NCBI GenBank assembly: GCA_018398815.1
Contig: CM031604.1
Coordinates: 54,659,380 to 54,723,379 of the forward strand
Source: Conus ventricosus
Lineage: Eukaryota > Mollusca > Gastropoda > Neogastropoda > Conidae
Reading direction: 5' to 3'
DNA: 64,000 nucleotides
Both the position numbers and the translations under genes were made by a program. A model generated the notes under the pieces. That model was not told where the DNA came from, did not search any database, and saw nothing but the letters and a program-made list of their open reading frames with translations. Positions 26,322 to 37,318 of this stretch are shown here, in pieces. The stretch's first letter is position 1, and the number at the start of each line of letters is the position of its first letter.

Positions 26322-26836
26322 TGTGTGTGTGGTGTGCAGTCTTCTCGATGATTCAAGACAGTCTGGAGATGAAGGGCGAGAAAAATCATCCACCAAAAAT
26401 CTTGTCCATCTTTTTCAACCAATGCGATTGAAACCTCCTGAATATTGACGGGGTGAAAACCCACGGGACGAAAATAGTCGAACCTCTGTTGGCAGTATGA
26501 AACCGAGGCCAACTAAGAATGCAGCTTCAGTCGTGCAACAGAAGTCTTGTCATTTTATGTTTTTGTCTGTGTATAGATGGCATCATCTACATCTGCTGGC
26601 TATTTGTAGAGTTAGTTTTTTTTAATGTACCAGGGCCTGCATGTGTCGTGCAGGGACAGTGCATTTCCAGAATTTTGAGATTTAATCACCATTGATCCCT
26701 GCTTGGGAAATGGAGGGCACAATGCTGTGAACAGGCCTCAGCAGACTGAACACGAGAAGCAAGCATAGTAGATTATGAAATTAAAGCTTCAAAGCAAATC
26801 GAGGCAAATTTAGATTCAGGTCAATTGAGCAATTGT
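26111..26836. other. no gene seen; G and GT tract
   Basis: Unique sequence with poly-G plus GT at about 26,254-26,336. Nothing coding is recognised. Confidence 0.5.
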
Positions 26837-26967
26837 GTGCGCGCGTGCGTGCGTGCGTGCGCGCGCTTGTGTGTGTGTGTGTGCATGCGTGCATGTGCGT
26901 GCGTGCGCGCGCACTGTGTGTGTGTGTTTGTGTGTGTGTGTGATGTGTGTTGTTGTGTGTGTGTGTT
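26837..26967. repeat. GT/GTGC array
   Basis: Alternating GT and GCGT units. Confidence 0.9.
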
Positions 26968-27238
26968 CTTCTTGTTAGGCAATGAAAATACATCGAAAAC
27001 ATTTTTTTTTCTGTGAACCTTAAGTAGAAGTTTCTTTCCTATTGCATCCTATGTTAGAAATTCCATGATGAACTGACGTTCATCTCCCAGGATCTTTTCA
27101 TTCTCATTCATCACTATATAAAATGAAAAAAAATGAAAAAAAGAAAAAAAATATAATAAAACAAGTTAAAGCCTTAGATGCAAGTAACAAAGAACAACAA
27201 AAACGAGGCGATATTGATGAGGAGGATACTTCCTAGAA

Positions 27239-27240
<2 letters not shown>
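26968..27240. other. short unique spacer, A-rich at the end
   Basis: Ends in AAAATGAAAAA-type sequence (about 27,120-27,160). No gene seen. Confidence 0.5.
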
Positions 27241-27297
<57 letters not shown>

Positions 27298-27729
27298 CTC
27301 TCCCCCCCCCCCCCCACCCTCAGGTATTGCGTGTTATGTTCATTCCAGAGAATGGAGTAGTCATATGTCATGTATAAGTCACGGGTCTGTCTATCTGTAT
27401 GTTTGTGTGTGTGTGTGTGGTGTGTGTTTTTCTCTCTCTTTCATACACACACACATACACACGCGTGCGCGCACACACACTACCTCTACTCTCTCTCTCT
27501 CTCTCACACACATGCACGCACGGACGCTCGCGCGCTCGTAGAACTCCCTTCCAGCTTTCACATGTGAGATATAGACCGTAGAAAAGAGTTTTTGACAGTC
27601 TCAACTCCATTAAGGAGAAAATCCAGTGTGTGCTTGCCCCCCCCCCCCCCCCCCCCCCCAAACCCCAGTTTGAATCAGTTAAGGTCATTTCTTCCCCCGC
27701 CCCCCCCCCCCTTTCTCTCTCTCTCTCTC

Positions 27730-27767
<38 letters not shown>

Positions 27768-27965
27768 CAATGTGATTTTAACAATGAGCGTGTGGATTGG
27801 AATGGGATTAACCAAGATCGAGATAACTGATACACAAGACGAAAACTCGTGTACCTGAGGTACTGAAGTGCCGATGATGTAACCAGGGAGAAAAAAGGCA
27901 ATGCTAGTAACCTCTGACCCCCCCCCCCCCCCCCCACCACACACCACACACACACACACACAGAG
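27241..27965. repeat. series of CT, poly-C, CA and GT arrays
   Basis: CT at about 27,241-27,301 with poly-C behind it, GT/CA at about 27,402-27,480, CT/CA to about 27,513, poly-C at about 27,638-27,659, and C/CT/CA at about 27,694-27,764. A final poly-C plus CA lies at about 27,918-27,962. Short unique spacers between them carry nothing recognisable. Confidence 0.85.
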
Positions 27966-28652
27966 TTCCCCTCCCTGTCCTCCTCCCTCCAGCGGTTCTC
28001 AAAATTGGATAACGGCTGACCACTGCGGTCGCTCCGCTCCAGTCACGAACCCCAGGTGGCCGAGTGACCGCTTCCTTACGCCCCTCTCCCTTCCGACCCC
28101 CCTTTCCTCTACCCCACTCTGCCCCCTTCATCCCTGCGGGGTGCCCATGGTTGTTTGTGACACCCCATAGGCGGAAGGTCCGCCTCTGTCCCCACCCCCA
28201 CTCCCACGCCCCTGTCCTCCCGGCCACAACTTAAGCGGTCATAGGGTTAAGTTTTGCGACGAATGCCTCACGTTCTGGCAGGGAGGGTTAAGGTCAACAG
28301 CCGGAGTCAGCTGGGGGTCGTATAATTTTATACAGGGTTTTTTCTGCATTCTGGTCCTCTCCCTCACCCTACCCCCCCCCCCCCTCCCTCCTTCCCCAAC
28401 CCTCATCCGCTGCCATCACTCTGATTCTTTCTTTCTCTCATTCTATGCTCAGGCTCTCTAGTTCAGTCTGAAAAATGTGGCACTCTTATTGCGTGTTCGT
28501 TGCGTATTCAAGAGTTGGCGTTGTACGTGTGTGCAGACGTACTCCATTCAGGTAATGGTTGTAAATAAGAAATTAGTAGAATTAGCGTGCGCGCACACAC
28601 TTACCAGACAAACAATGTACAGGCAGGCGCTCACTCTCTGCTCAGTGTCTGT

Positions 28653-28703
<51 letters not shown>

Positions 28704-28996
28704 AGTATTTTGTTTTCACCAGTGAGCACAGTAACAAATAAGCCATCCATGACCTGGCCCGTAGCGTTCCACTAAGTCAGTTCTGACCTGTGGGTGTTAC
28801 TGTTAAGTCTCTCCGCCCAGTGTCCCACTCACCTCAGCTCTCTTGATCCCCCCCCCCTCACCCCTCCATCTCTCCCTCTCTCACGTTCCGCTCACCTCAC
28901 ATAGCATCCTCTCACCACCTTCCACTCCACTACCATACTCTGTCCACCTGCAGCCTGCTATTGTTCTTAATTTTCCGGCAGATTGAGGTAAACAAT
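27966..28996. other. no gene seen; CTGT/CT tract
   Basis: Pyrimidine-rich intronic sequence with a CTGT then CT tract at about 28,651-28,700 and small poly-C runs near 28,372 and 28,848. Confidence 0.5.
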
Positions 28997-29044
28997 GCAA
29001 TGACAAATGTATTCACGAAGTTTCGTGAATACACTTGTCATTGC
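28997..29044. repeat. 48-nt near-perfect hairpin
   Basis: The left arm 28,997-29,019 and right arm 29,022-29,044 are 23-nt inverted repeats with one mismatch and a two-base loop. The flanks show no extension. It may be the remnant of a palindromic transposon end or a hairpin-forming repeat; no miRNA family is recognised. Confidence 0.85.
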
Positions 29045-30071
29045 AACGCTAATGGGTCGCGATACAATTGTTAACTATGTAATTCATTGGTCACAGTATT
29101 GCCCTGCATAAGACACCATAATGCAGTGCTGTATGTCAAAGAACTATTCATGACTGCGGTTTTCCCATCGTCTATAGTTTGATTACAATGCAGTGCAAAC
29201 ACAGCACCCCCAATCATAACGAATCAATACGTGCAGCACAGCCCAAAGAATGCAGCACACGGTGGGCCTGCGGCGTAATGCTACGAATACTTCACCCAGT
29301 TAACAAGTTAATTATTTTCACAGGATGTTCGGCGAAAACCCCTCCCTTCTCTTTTATAATACCCAATGAAAATAAAACAAATTTTGGTTTCACGTACATC
29401 TGGACCTCGTAGCTGCTGTGAGAAGAACTATGCGCACGTCGCTGTGGGAAAAGCGTTTCAATCAAAACGAAAATTCTTTGCGTTTGAGAGCAATCGCTTT
29501 GGACGTTGCTCTGTCGTACAGGGAACAGAAAAAGACTGCCTCAGACAACTAGTCAGTACGTACACTGGGCAGATACGAACTTTTTCTGCTCATCAGATGT
29601 ACCACTCTTATATGCTGAGTACGTGTTTCCTCAAGACTGTCGTACTGAGTACAGAGAAGATAGGATATCCCAGAAGTCTAACACAAGATATTGTGACTGG
29701 ATGATTCGAAGGATTGGACTGGTTGCACTATCCTATCCTGTTGCACACCATTGAGGACGAGTAGCTATGGAAATTTCCCCAACTGCTGAAGTCCCAGCAT
29801 TCCACAGTCAGGAGATCATCATCATGTTGGATTAACATAGCACCCCTAAGTCTTAGTCACGCGCTTAAATTGTTCTTCGGTTGGATGAAAAACTATTAAA
29901 TTTATCCCTACTCCCTACACACATACACACACGCACATGCACACGCACGCACACACACGCGCGCGCGCTAAGCGAGAGACGCTTACGCAGAACATCTGAG
30001 AATAATCTTTGATAGACTGTAAACAGCCCGAATAATACCTAGTTCATTCAGCAAGACAAATTAATGGTGCC
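29045..30071. other. no gene seen
   Basis: Ordinary-texture sequence with a short CA/CACG patch at about 29,918-29,970. Open frames near 29,180-29,750 on + resemble nothing I know. Confidence 0.45.
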
Positions 30072-30190
30072 TGGATCGCTGTTTTGGTAGAGCGGCTGAT
30101 ATGATGAGCTCGTCTTCCGACGAGTGTGGCTTCGACCCCATAGTTGCCTGAGTTATATATCTATCTGTCTGTTTTGTCTATCTAACTATC
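30072..30190 (+). repeat. tRNA-derived SINE-like head with CTAT tail
   Basis: An A-box-like 'tggtagagcgg' at about 30,085-30,096 and a B-box-like 'ggcttcgacccc' at about 30,128-30,139 are spaced as in a tRNA promoter. A CTCGTC/GACGAG hairpin lies between them and CTAT/CTGT tetranucleotides follow. The ends do not pair as an acceptor stem, so it is not a functional tRNA gene. Confidence 0.55.
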
Positions 30191-32010
30191 TAAGAAAAGA
30201 AGGGGGAAAAAGAACGTCCTAGCTTTTTTTTTTTTGGCCCACATTCCTGTTTTATCGTTCCGGCAGTATCAGTGTAGTGTTTGAAAAGGTCTCATCTTGC
30301 GGATATTTATCATCGTAGGTCATATCATCTGTTGGGCAGCGAGTTTATGCATTGTGGACTAGATCTTCGATAAGAAAGACGGAAAAACTCTCCGGATTCC
30401 GGAATGCACGACCCTAACCAACTCAATTAGACCCTTGCTCAAACCCAAACAGATGTCAACCCTAACCTTATTCCGACCCGCTACTTGACCGCAACTGTAT
30501 AAAGCCATGTAAAATCCATGACTGGTAAATTTTGCTTGTAGTGTTGGGGCGGTGGAATTCCCTTCTACTTTCACCATCCATGAGGAAGAAGGTTCACCCC
30601 CCAACTGAAGCCGCCTAGGTATCGACGTTAAAGCTTGACATAACCTCTCCTAACAAGTAGCCTCTCCTAAGCCGTTACGTCTCCAATAATAATCTCAATA
30701 AGTCTTCGTGGCAAGCCGTGTACCATGTGGGCTTCCTCACAATTCAGTGTGCAGCCATGGGTGACATACGAATGGTCTGCATGCACTCCTGAAAGTGCAG
30801 TTCCCTTCCTTCCTTTTTCGAAATCATGTTCAGCTAAAAATGCATTTCTGGAGAATAATTTAAAAAACAACAACAACGAATATCCCCCCCCCCCCCCCAC
30901 ACACACACACTCTCTCTCTCTCTCTCTCTCTCTGGTCCTTATCTCGGAAAGAGATTCTTGTCAGAATAACTTTTCGTCAATTTCTAATGTTAAAGTAAAG
31001 TATAAATGCTCATTGTTTCTTTCTTCCTTAACTTTGTTTGTCTTGGAGTTAACATGGCCAGAAACACAAGTAAACATTATGCATAATTATTGTACATGAG
31101 GATCGTTAGATGATCACAGTTTTCATCAGTGGTATGTCGTGGTCTTTGTTTTCTACTGTGACCGGCTCCAACAGAACTTAACAGAGTTTGACTTGCGTTA
31201 TGAAGAGGGTTTTAACATTCTGTTGTACAAAAACACAAGTTTAGCTCTCTGAGAGGACTTCGGATATGAAGTTTTCCAGAATATTGGCGCTAAAACCTTT
31301 TAGCAGGCTGACTCGGACATTTGTCCGTACTATCCTATTCTTTCAGCTCCCAGCATATTTGATCACTTGTTTCTCCTCCCGTAACTCACACGTTTGAGTG
31401 TCATTGACATAGTGTCTCAATCATCCGGCCTCGCAAAAACTACCTTGCAGGGCAGTACTTATATATAAGAGGGGTAAGACACAGAGAGAGATGGGTGGAC
31501 AACAATTAGGTATGGACAGGCCTGACTTTTGTTGATTACCAGAGACCGGTTGAAAAGGGACGAAAGACGTAGGAGGATTGCCAGTTCAACCTGCAATGTT
31601 TCCTCAACGACCGTAGGGTTAACAGAGTGATGATGACGACATTGTACCAGATTTGGAAAAGCAGGGTGAGGGAAAGGGAGGAGGGAGTGTTTGGTCCTAC
31701 GTGTTAAACCAGCCTTTAGAGGGGCTCTCAGTGGGTGTGGCTCACTCCAGCAGTTCCAAATGCAGTGCCAAGGTTTCAGCTGGCAGGCTGCTGTAGCGCT
31801 GTGCAAAGATTAAGGATTGTTTAAAAACGAGTTGGTGAGAGAAGTGGTGGGAGTGGGGTGTAAGAAGTCAGAACATAATTATTTACACGTGGATCCACAC
31901 ATGGGGTTTCTCCCAGGAAATAAATCCTAGTAATACCGGAGTCATAGGAGATTGACATGGCAGTTGCCTTAAGGATTCTGCACTCTGAAACGATGAGTTT
32001 CTAGTTCTCA
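30191..32010. other. no gene seen; poly-C/CA/CT tract
   Basis: About 1.8 kb of ordinary sequence, with poly-C, CA and CT in series at about 30,884-30,933. A 115-codon - strand frame at 31,459-31,806 looks like nothing known and I do not call it. Confidence 0.5.
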
Positions 32011-32042
32011 GCACACACACACACACACACAACACACACACG

Positions 32043-32074
<32 letters not shown>

Positions 32075-32080
32075 CAGAGA
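32011..32080. repeat. CA and GA arrays
   Basis: Short CA run followed by GA run. Confidence 0.9.
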
Positions 32081-33867
32081 GCTGTTTTGCTGTGAGCTTA
32101 GTTGACCAGTACATGTCCGTCAAAGCTTAGTTGATCGGTATATGTTCGTCATACTTGGAAAGGTGTTCTGTACATTTGTGCACATGTCATGTTTTGAGGT
32201 CTATTTGAGGAAATTTTTCAAGTTATTTACATTCTTTGGAATGTAAGAAATAGTTCATACACAAAGTTTAACCTCAAAAGTTTTTTAAGGACATTTGCGT
32301 ACAAATATTTACATATTAAAATTTCAAAAACACTTGCATACAGGGCTTCATGCATTGGAGGAGAGTCAGTCTGGAACAAAGATGGAAACTTATTGGTGCA
32401 TGGAAGGGAACCCAAAAGCGTAGTCCCCGTAACAAAGTATGTAAATACATAAATTTGTAAATAAATAAATGATCAGTCATCATCATTATAAAAAAGGGGA
32501 AAAAGGGGGGAAAACAGAAAAAAAACACAAACAAGTGACAACAACAACAACTGCAAGAACATTAAAACAAGGAAAGAATTTACTCTGGTGAGCAGAATAA
32601 AGATAACAACCATTTTCATTTTAACCTTTATTATAAGAGCGATCATTGTTTTGCCGTCCGCACGTGCAAAATCAAACAATCGTGTGCTGCCTGTGGGTTG
32701 TGCTTACCTAGGTTCTACCTTGAATTTGTTGCTGACTCTGAAGACCAGAAAGCACTGTACTGGTTAGTTGTGTTAATAGTGGCACGAGTTGTGTGTGCGC
32801 GCACCAGCTTTTGTTTTATTATCTCAGTGTATGTGTATATATGTAGACTTGTTTCCTCATATGATTTCGCCGAACTTCGTACGCAGCACAACAACAACAA
32901 CAATAACAACAACAATAACAGCAGCGACAACAGCAGAACATCGGGGAATAGGGGAAGAAGGGATCTTTAGACGAAGTTCTTGGGCAGTAATTACACTTGT
33001 GATGCTCAACCATGGCGGTGTCTGTGTACTTTTTGTCCAAAGAGCGACAACTCTCGCAAAATTTCGCGCTCGAACCCAGCCTTACTCCTTCACTCTCCCT
33101 GAAAAAGAAAATGGGAAGATTTGTGCACATTCTTTGTAGAATGTACACTTCTTTTTGTTGAAAATTACTTCAAAAGCAATTTTGGGTAAACACTGTAGGT
33201 ACGTGGGAAAAAACAACAACACTAGATCTAGATATAAAAAAACCCACCATCACAAAAAAAAAAAAAAATCAAATGGACATCAGTGAAGAAAGATCCCATT
33301 TGTTAAAACTATTAAATAACGTCCCTTAGAGAAAAAGAAAGCTGAAATACTCTGTGGCAGTATGAGTGCAAAATGGGGTCAGATGCCCCAGCTCACCCCT
33401 TACCCCTCCATCCCCGACTTCCCAAAACAAAGGTCACAACAGGTGACAGCAGGTCAGGTGACAGCAGGTCAAGTGACAGTGTAGGACCATATAAATCTCG
33501 CGTTGATACCACTCCAGGCATACCTATCTGCGCGCGCCTTTGCAATGTCGACTGTCCGTTGCAGTCAGGTGCCTAATAAGATGACTCACTAACAGACTAC
33601 GGCAGCGGGACGTAGTGTATAGAGGGTTTCTTCATGCCGATTGGCTCAGGTGAATTTTGTGCGGAGCTAACATAATTGTTTTAAGTTCCCGAAATCTAAA
33701 AACGTGACTCGTTTAGTTCTTGTTCATATATATATTCAGACTGGATGTTTCTCTTCTCTCTCTCTCTCCTGAATGCTATTTCCCCCTATTTATTCAATCT
33801 AAGACATAAGAGCAAGCTTTGTTTATAATTAAATATATATCTATATATTATTATATATATATATAAT
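32081..33867. other. no gene seen; CAA-rich patch and TA patch
   Basis: Contains CAACAACAATAAC-type repeats at about 32,887-32,925, AGGTCA/AGGTGACAG reiterations at about 33,429-33,478, and a TA-rich patch at about 33,829-33,866. Otherwise unique. Confidence 0.5.
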
Positions 33868-34551
33868 GCTGAACAATTAAGTAGTGGGGAAAAACAAGTG
33901 CAGGTTAACGATTCTTCAGTCGTTATAGTAATGATTTGGCAAAGATTTGAACTTTAAAAAAAAAAAGAAAAAAAAATTGAAGATGAAGAAAATGGGGGGA
34001 TTATATATATATATATATATAATAATGAGAAGCCCTTCACTAGGTGCCTGAGGGGAATCATCGTAATCCCTCTTGAAAGCACATTTATTTGTATTGCCTG
34101 CTCCTAGGCCTTTCGTCCGCTGGATCGGACTCGTCAGGGCGACCCACGGCTGATTGTGTCAGTGCTCTTGGTGGCAAATAGAGACACACCACAGATCATA
34201 ATTGTGTGGCGTTCTTCTCACCACCAAGGGTTAAAAAAAAGAATCCAACAGCACCCCTCAAAGCATCCAGCAAAGGGTAGTAAATGGAACAAAACACAAG
34301 TGTGGAGATGAAAAAAGTTGCTGAAAAACTAAGCATTATTCAAACAATATAAAATATAGGGGACAATCTTTGAGCCTATGCTTGAGGATTTCAAGGATGC
34401 AAGGGAGATCAAAAGATATAGAACAGTGTGAGCGGTCAGCTCTGCTGTTCAATAACCCAAGCATTGTGAGTGGCTAAGAATTGTACAGAAAAACCTTTAC
34501 TTGGATCTCCTAAGAGATGCAGTCTCCCACCATTGACCAAACAATAGAATG
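33868..34551 (-). repeat. tandem repeat unit 1 with hammerhead-like core
   Basis: Unit of about 684 bp starting 'gctgaacaattaagtagtgg'. The next unit repeats it almost end to end. It contains an internal TA run (about 34,002-34,022), which unit 2 lacks apart from a short remnant and which explains part of the length difference. It is noncoding on both strands. Confidence 0.92.
34111..34137 (-). ncRNA. candidate hammerhead ribozyme core, unit 1
   Basis: Reading the - strand from 34,137 to 34,111: CTGACGA, then GTCC, an 8-base loop, GGAC, then GAAA. These are the conserved core positions of a hammerhead (CUGANGA ... GAAA) joined by a perfect 4-bp stem II. Directly after GAAA a GCCT/AGGC hairpin could be a short stem III. 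Upstream, stem I is not convincing by eye. Hammerheads of this kind occur in Penelope-like elements and tandem retrozyme-like repeats. Confidence 0.55.
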
Positions 34552-35196
34552 CTGAACAATTAAGTAGTGGGGGAAACAAGTGCAGGTTAACAATTCTTCA
34601 GTCGTTATAGTAATGACTTGGCAAAGATTTGAACTTAAAAAAAAAAATTGAAGATGAAGAAAATGGGAATATATTATAAATATGAGAAGCCCTTCACTAG
34701 GTGCCTGCGGGAATCATCGTAATCCTCTTGAAAGCACATTTGTATTGCCTGCTCCTAGGCCTTTCGTCCGCTGGATCGGACTCATCAGGGAGACACGGCT
34801 GATTGTGTCAGTGCTCTTGGTGTCAAATAGAGACACACCACAGTCCATAATTGTGCGGTATTCTTCTCACCACCAAGGGTTAAAAAAAGGATCCAACAGC
34901 ACCCTCAAAGCAGCCAGCAAAGGGTAGTAAATGGAACAAAACACAAGTGTGGAGATGAAAAAAGTTGCTGAAAAACTAAAGCATTTTCAAACAATATAAA
35001 ATATAGGGGACAATCTTTGAGCCTATGCTTGAGGATCCATTCAAGGATGCAAGGGAGATCAAAAGATAAGGAACAGTGTGAGTGGTCAGCTCTGCTGTTC
35101 ACTAACCCAAGCATTGTGAGTGGCTAAGAATTGTACAGAACCTTTACTTGGATCTCCTAAGAGATGCAATCTCCCACTGATTGACCAAACAATAGA
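34552..35196 (-). repeat. tandem repeat unit 2 with hammerhead-like core
   Basis: Second copy, about 645 bp, highly similar to unit 1 with small indels. A third unit begins at 35,197 ('gctgaacaattaagtagtgg') but breaks off at 35,217 into a TA array. Confidence 0.92.
34762..34788 (-). ncRNA. candidate hammerhead ribozyme core, unit 2
   Basis: The - strand shows CTGATGA, GTCC, the same 8-base loop, GGAC and GAAA. It differs from unit 1 inside the core only at the position that is free (N7) in the hammerhead consensus. A GACAC/GTGTC hairpin lies just 5' of the core and a GCCT/AGGC hairpin just 3'. Competence to cleave cannot be judged from the sequence. Confidence 0.58.
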
Positions 35197-35217
35197 ATGC
35201 TGAACAATTAAGTAGTG

Positions 35218-35299
35218 GATATATATATATACAAGAAAACACAACAACAACACTTTTCTGGACAGCAAATATTTCGGCGATTGCCTTTATCGATGCTTG

Positions 35300-35386
<87 letters not shown>

Positions 35387-35422
35387 TAGCTGTTAAGCCT
35401 AAAAGTTTCAAAAGTGCTCAAC

Positions 35423-35470
<48 letters not shown>

Positions 35471-35547
35471 GACAATGGTAGTGAGTACCAGCAGAGATTT
35501 AAAAAAAATGCTCAACCGAACTGGGATAGTTTTAAACCTTACTTTTT

Positions 35548-35614
<67 letters not shown>
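35218..35614. repeat. TA arrays with interspersed Penelope-like fragments, then GT array
   Basis: Long (TA)n runs at about 35,304-35,384, 35,426-35,465 and 35,551-35,584, and a (GT)n at about 35,588-35,615. Between them lie short shared pieces: 'atttcggcgattgccttt' at 35,271-35,288 and 'agtgctcaacccc' at about 35,413-35,425. The latter also occurs on the - strand near 59,475. 'tgctcaaccgaactggg' is at about 35,509-35,525. The arrangement resembles terminal repeats of Penelope-like elements, but no RT is present. Confidence 0.6.
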
Positions 35615-35618
<4 letters not shown>

Positions 35619-36046
35619 CTACACGTACCTAAACAATGGCTTGCACTCCAGTTACCTGCCATCTCGGCGTTTGAAACTTTAGGGGGTGAGATTAAGGTAT
35701 GACCGAACGTAATTATCAACAGGAAACTCTGCAGACATAAAAGTGAAAAGTCTAACCCTCTCTACATGAACAAGGACTAAACAAATCTTGTTTAAGGATT
35801 TGGGGCAGCTAAAGTGAAGGAATACTTTGGAACTTAGAATGATTTTGTCGGCTTTGAGAAAAAAAAACCCAGCTGAGCTGATCGGCGAGCAGAACCTATC
35901 CTCTACGTCTTGCTGACGTATTTGGTTGGGCATCATGAATAAGTCATTGGCCATAACTCGCTATCAGGGCTTGCCTACCACGGACAGCCGACATTGCGCA
36001 AGGAGTGGTATTACACGTAGCTATAAATAGATCTGTGTGTGCCTTC
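35615..36046. other. no gene seen
   Basis: Unique intronic sequence. Confidence 0.5.
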
Positions 36047-36118
36047 ATGTGTGTGTGTGTGTGTGTGTGTTTCTCTCTCCCTCTCTATCTCTCTCTGTGC
36101 GCCCGCGTGCGTGCGTGC

Positions 36119-36168
<50 letters not shown>

Positions 36169-36325
36169 AGAGAATGAATATAAAAGGGAGACTGTGTGTG
36201 TGTGTGTGGTGTGATGTGTGTGAATCAAGTCAGATTATTCTGTATTGAGGGTAAAAGAATGTTTTACAGGATGGAGATAAGAGAGGGGGGGAGGGGAGAG
36301 AGAGAGAGAGATAAAAGGAGAGGTG
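36047..36325. repeat. GT, CT, GTGC and GA arrays
   Basis: Alternating short arrays; the longest is GA at about 36,121-36,172, with more GA at about 36,286-36,312. Confidence 0.85.
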
Positions 36326-37080
36326 TGTGGGTGTGGGCAAGTCAGATTATCATTTGTTATCTGAGTTTCAGTGTTTTTAATCACCATAACCAAAGGGAAA
36401 AATTATGTAGTACGGGTCATTGGGAACAATTACTAGAAGCTACGAAAGAGAAAATGGAGTGTGAGAGAGAGGAGAGGTGGGTGGGGAAGGGGTGTTGGAG
36501 GGCTGGTTGGGGGAGTTTAAGGAGGAGTTATTGGATTTGCAGTGAAAGGAGGACCCCGGCGCTGAGGAAAAAATGTGTGCTTTTTGTCTTCATCAAAAGG
36601 TCTTACAATGCGATAGTCTTCGAAAAAGAGTTGCATACAATTAGATGCTTGAAGTTTGGCAGGTGCTGGTCTTGGAGTTTCAACAGTCCTTTTTTTTTGT
36701 ACCCCACCCACCCCTACCCCCTTTGTATGTGTTTTGTTTCTCAAGACGTGGTCTAGTCGCTTCATTATTGCTATACATATTCCATTATCAATAGCTGCTG
36801 CTGCATTTGGTGCGTACCGCTGTGTCAGCACGACAACAGCTGTTGACACTAGGGTTGTGTTTGGACGTAGGCCTCGTGCACGCGAAATACTGTGCAACAA
36901 TTGTAGGTCTGTAATGGCGGTGCTAGCGACGTTATTGTGCATGTATCCAGTAAATACAGCGGTTGACTTGTGCTACCGATACAAACTCAACAGTCGTGCC
37001 CAGAACTGAAAATCAGTTTTAGCGGTGGTGCGGAGCGGAAATTGGGGCAGAGAACACCAGTAGGGTCAAATGGAAGGGTG
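36326..37080. other. no gene seen
   Basis: Mixed sequence. Overlapping open frames on both strands at 36,517-37,009 resemble no family I know and lie inside the kinase intron. Confidence 0.45.
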
Positions 37081-37089
37081 CTAGGCGAT

Positions 37090-37113
37090 GGGTTGTGTGT
37101 GTGAGAGAGATGA

Positions 37114-37147
<34 letters not shown>

Positions 37148-37318
37148 GAGAGACAGGAGGGAGAGTGCGTGCAGGTGTGTGTGTGCAGAGGAGGAGAGAG
37201 AGAGTGGGTGAAGAAGTAGGTGTGTTAGAAAAGGGTAAAGAAGGAGTGAAACAAGTTGGAAGGAGGTGGAAGGGAGTAAGATTGGGGGGGGGGGGGGGGG
37301 GGGGCGGAGGGGTAAGTG
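37090..37318. repeat. GT/GA arrays and poly-G
   Basis: GT and GA runs at about 37,096-37,200 and poly-G at about 37,286-37,304. Confidence 0.85.

Noticed and set aside
29179..29754. Overlapping + strand open frames near 29.2-29.75 kb as a gene
   Set aside because: No recognisable domain, no splice sites in context, and frames interrupt each other; composition is that of intron.
30072..30150. Functional tRNA gene
   Set aside because: A and B boxes are recognisable but the ends do not pair as an acceptor stem; a SINE head is the better reading.
31459..31806. 115-codon - strand frame
   Set aside because: No similarity that I recognise and no supporting context; chance frame in intron.
36517..37009. 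Overlapping 141- and 117-codon frames on opposite strands
   Set aside because: Mutually antisense frames of similar length with no domain; one or both must be chance.
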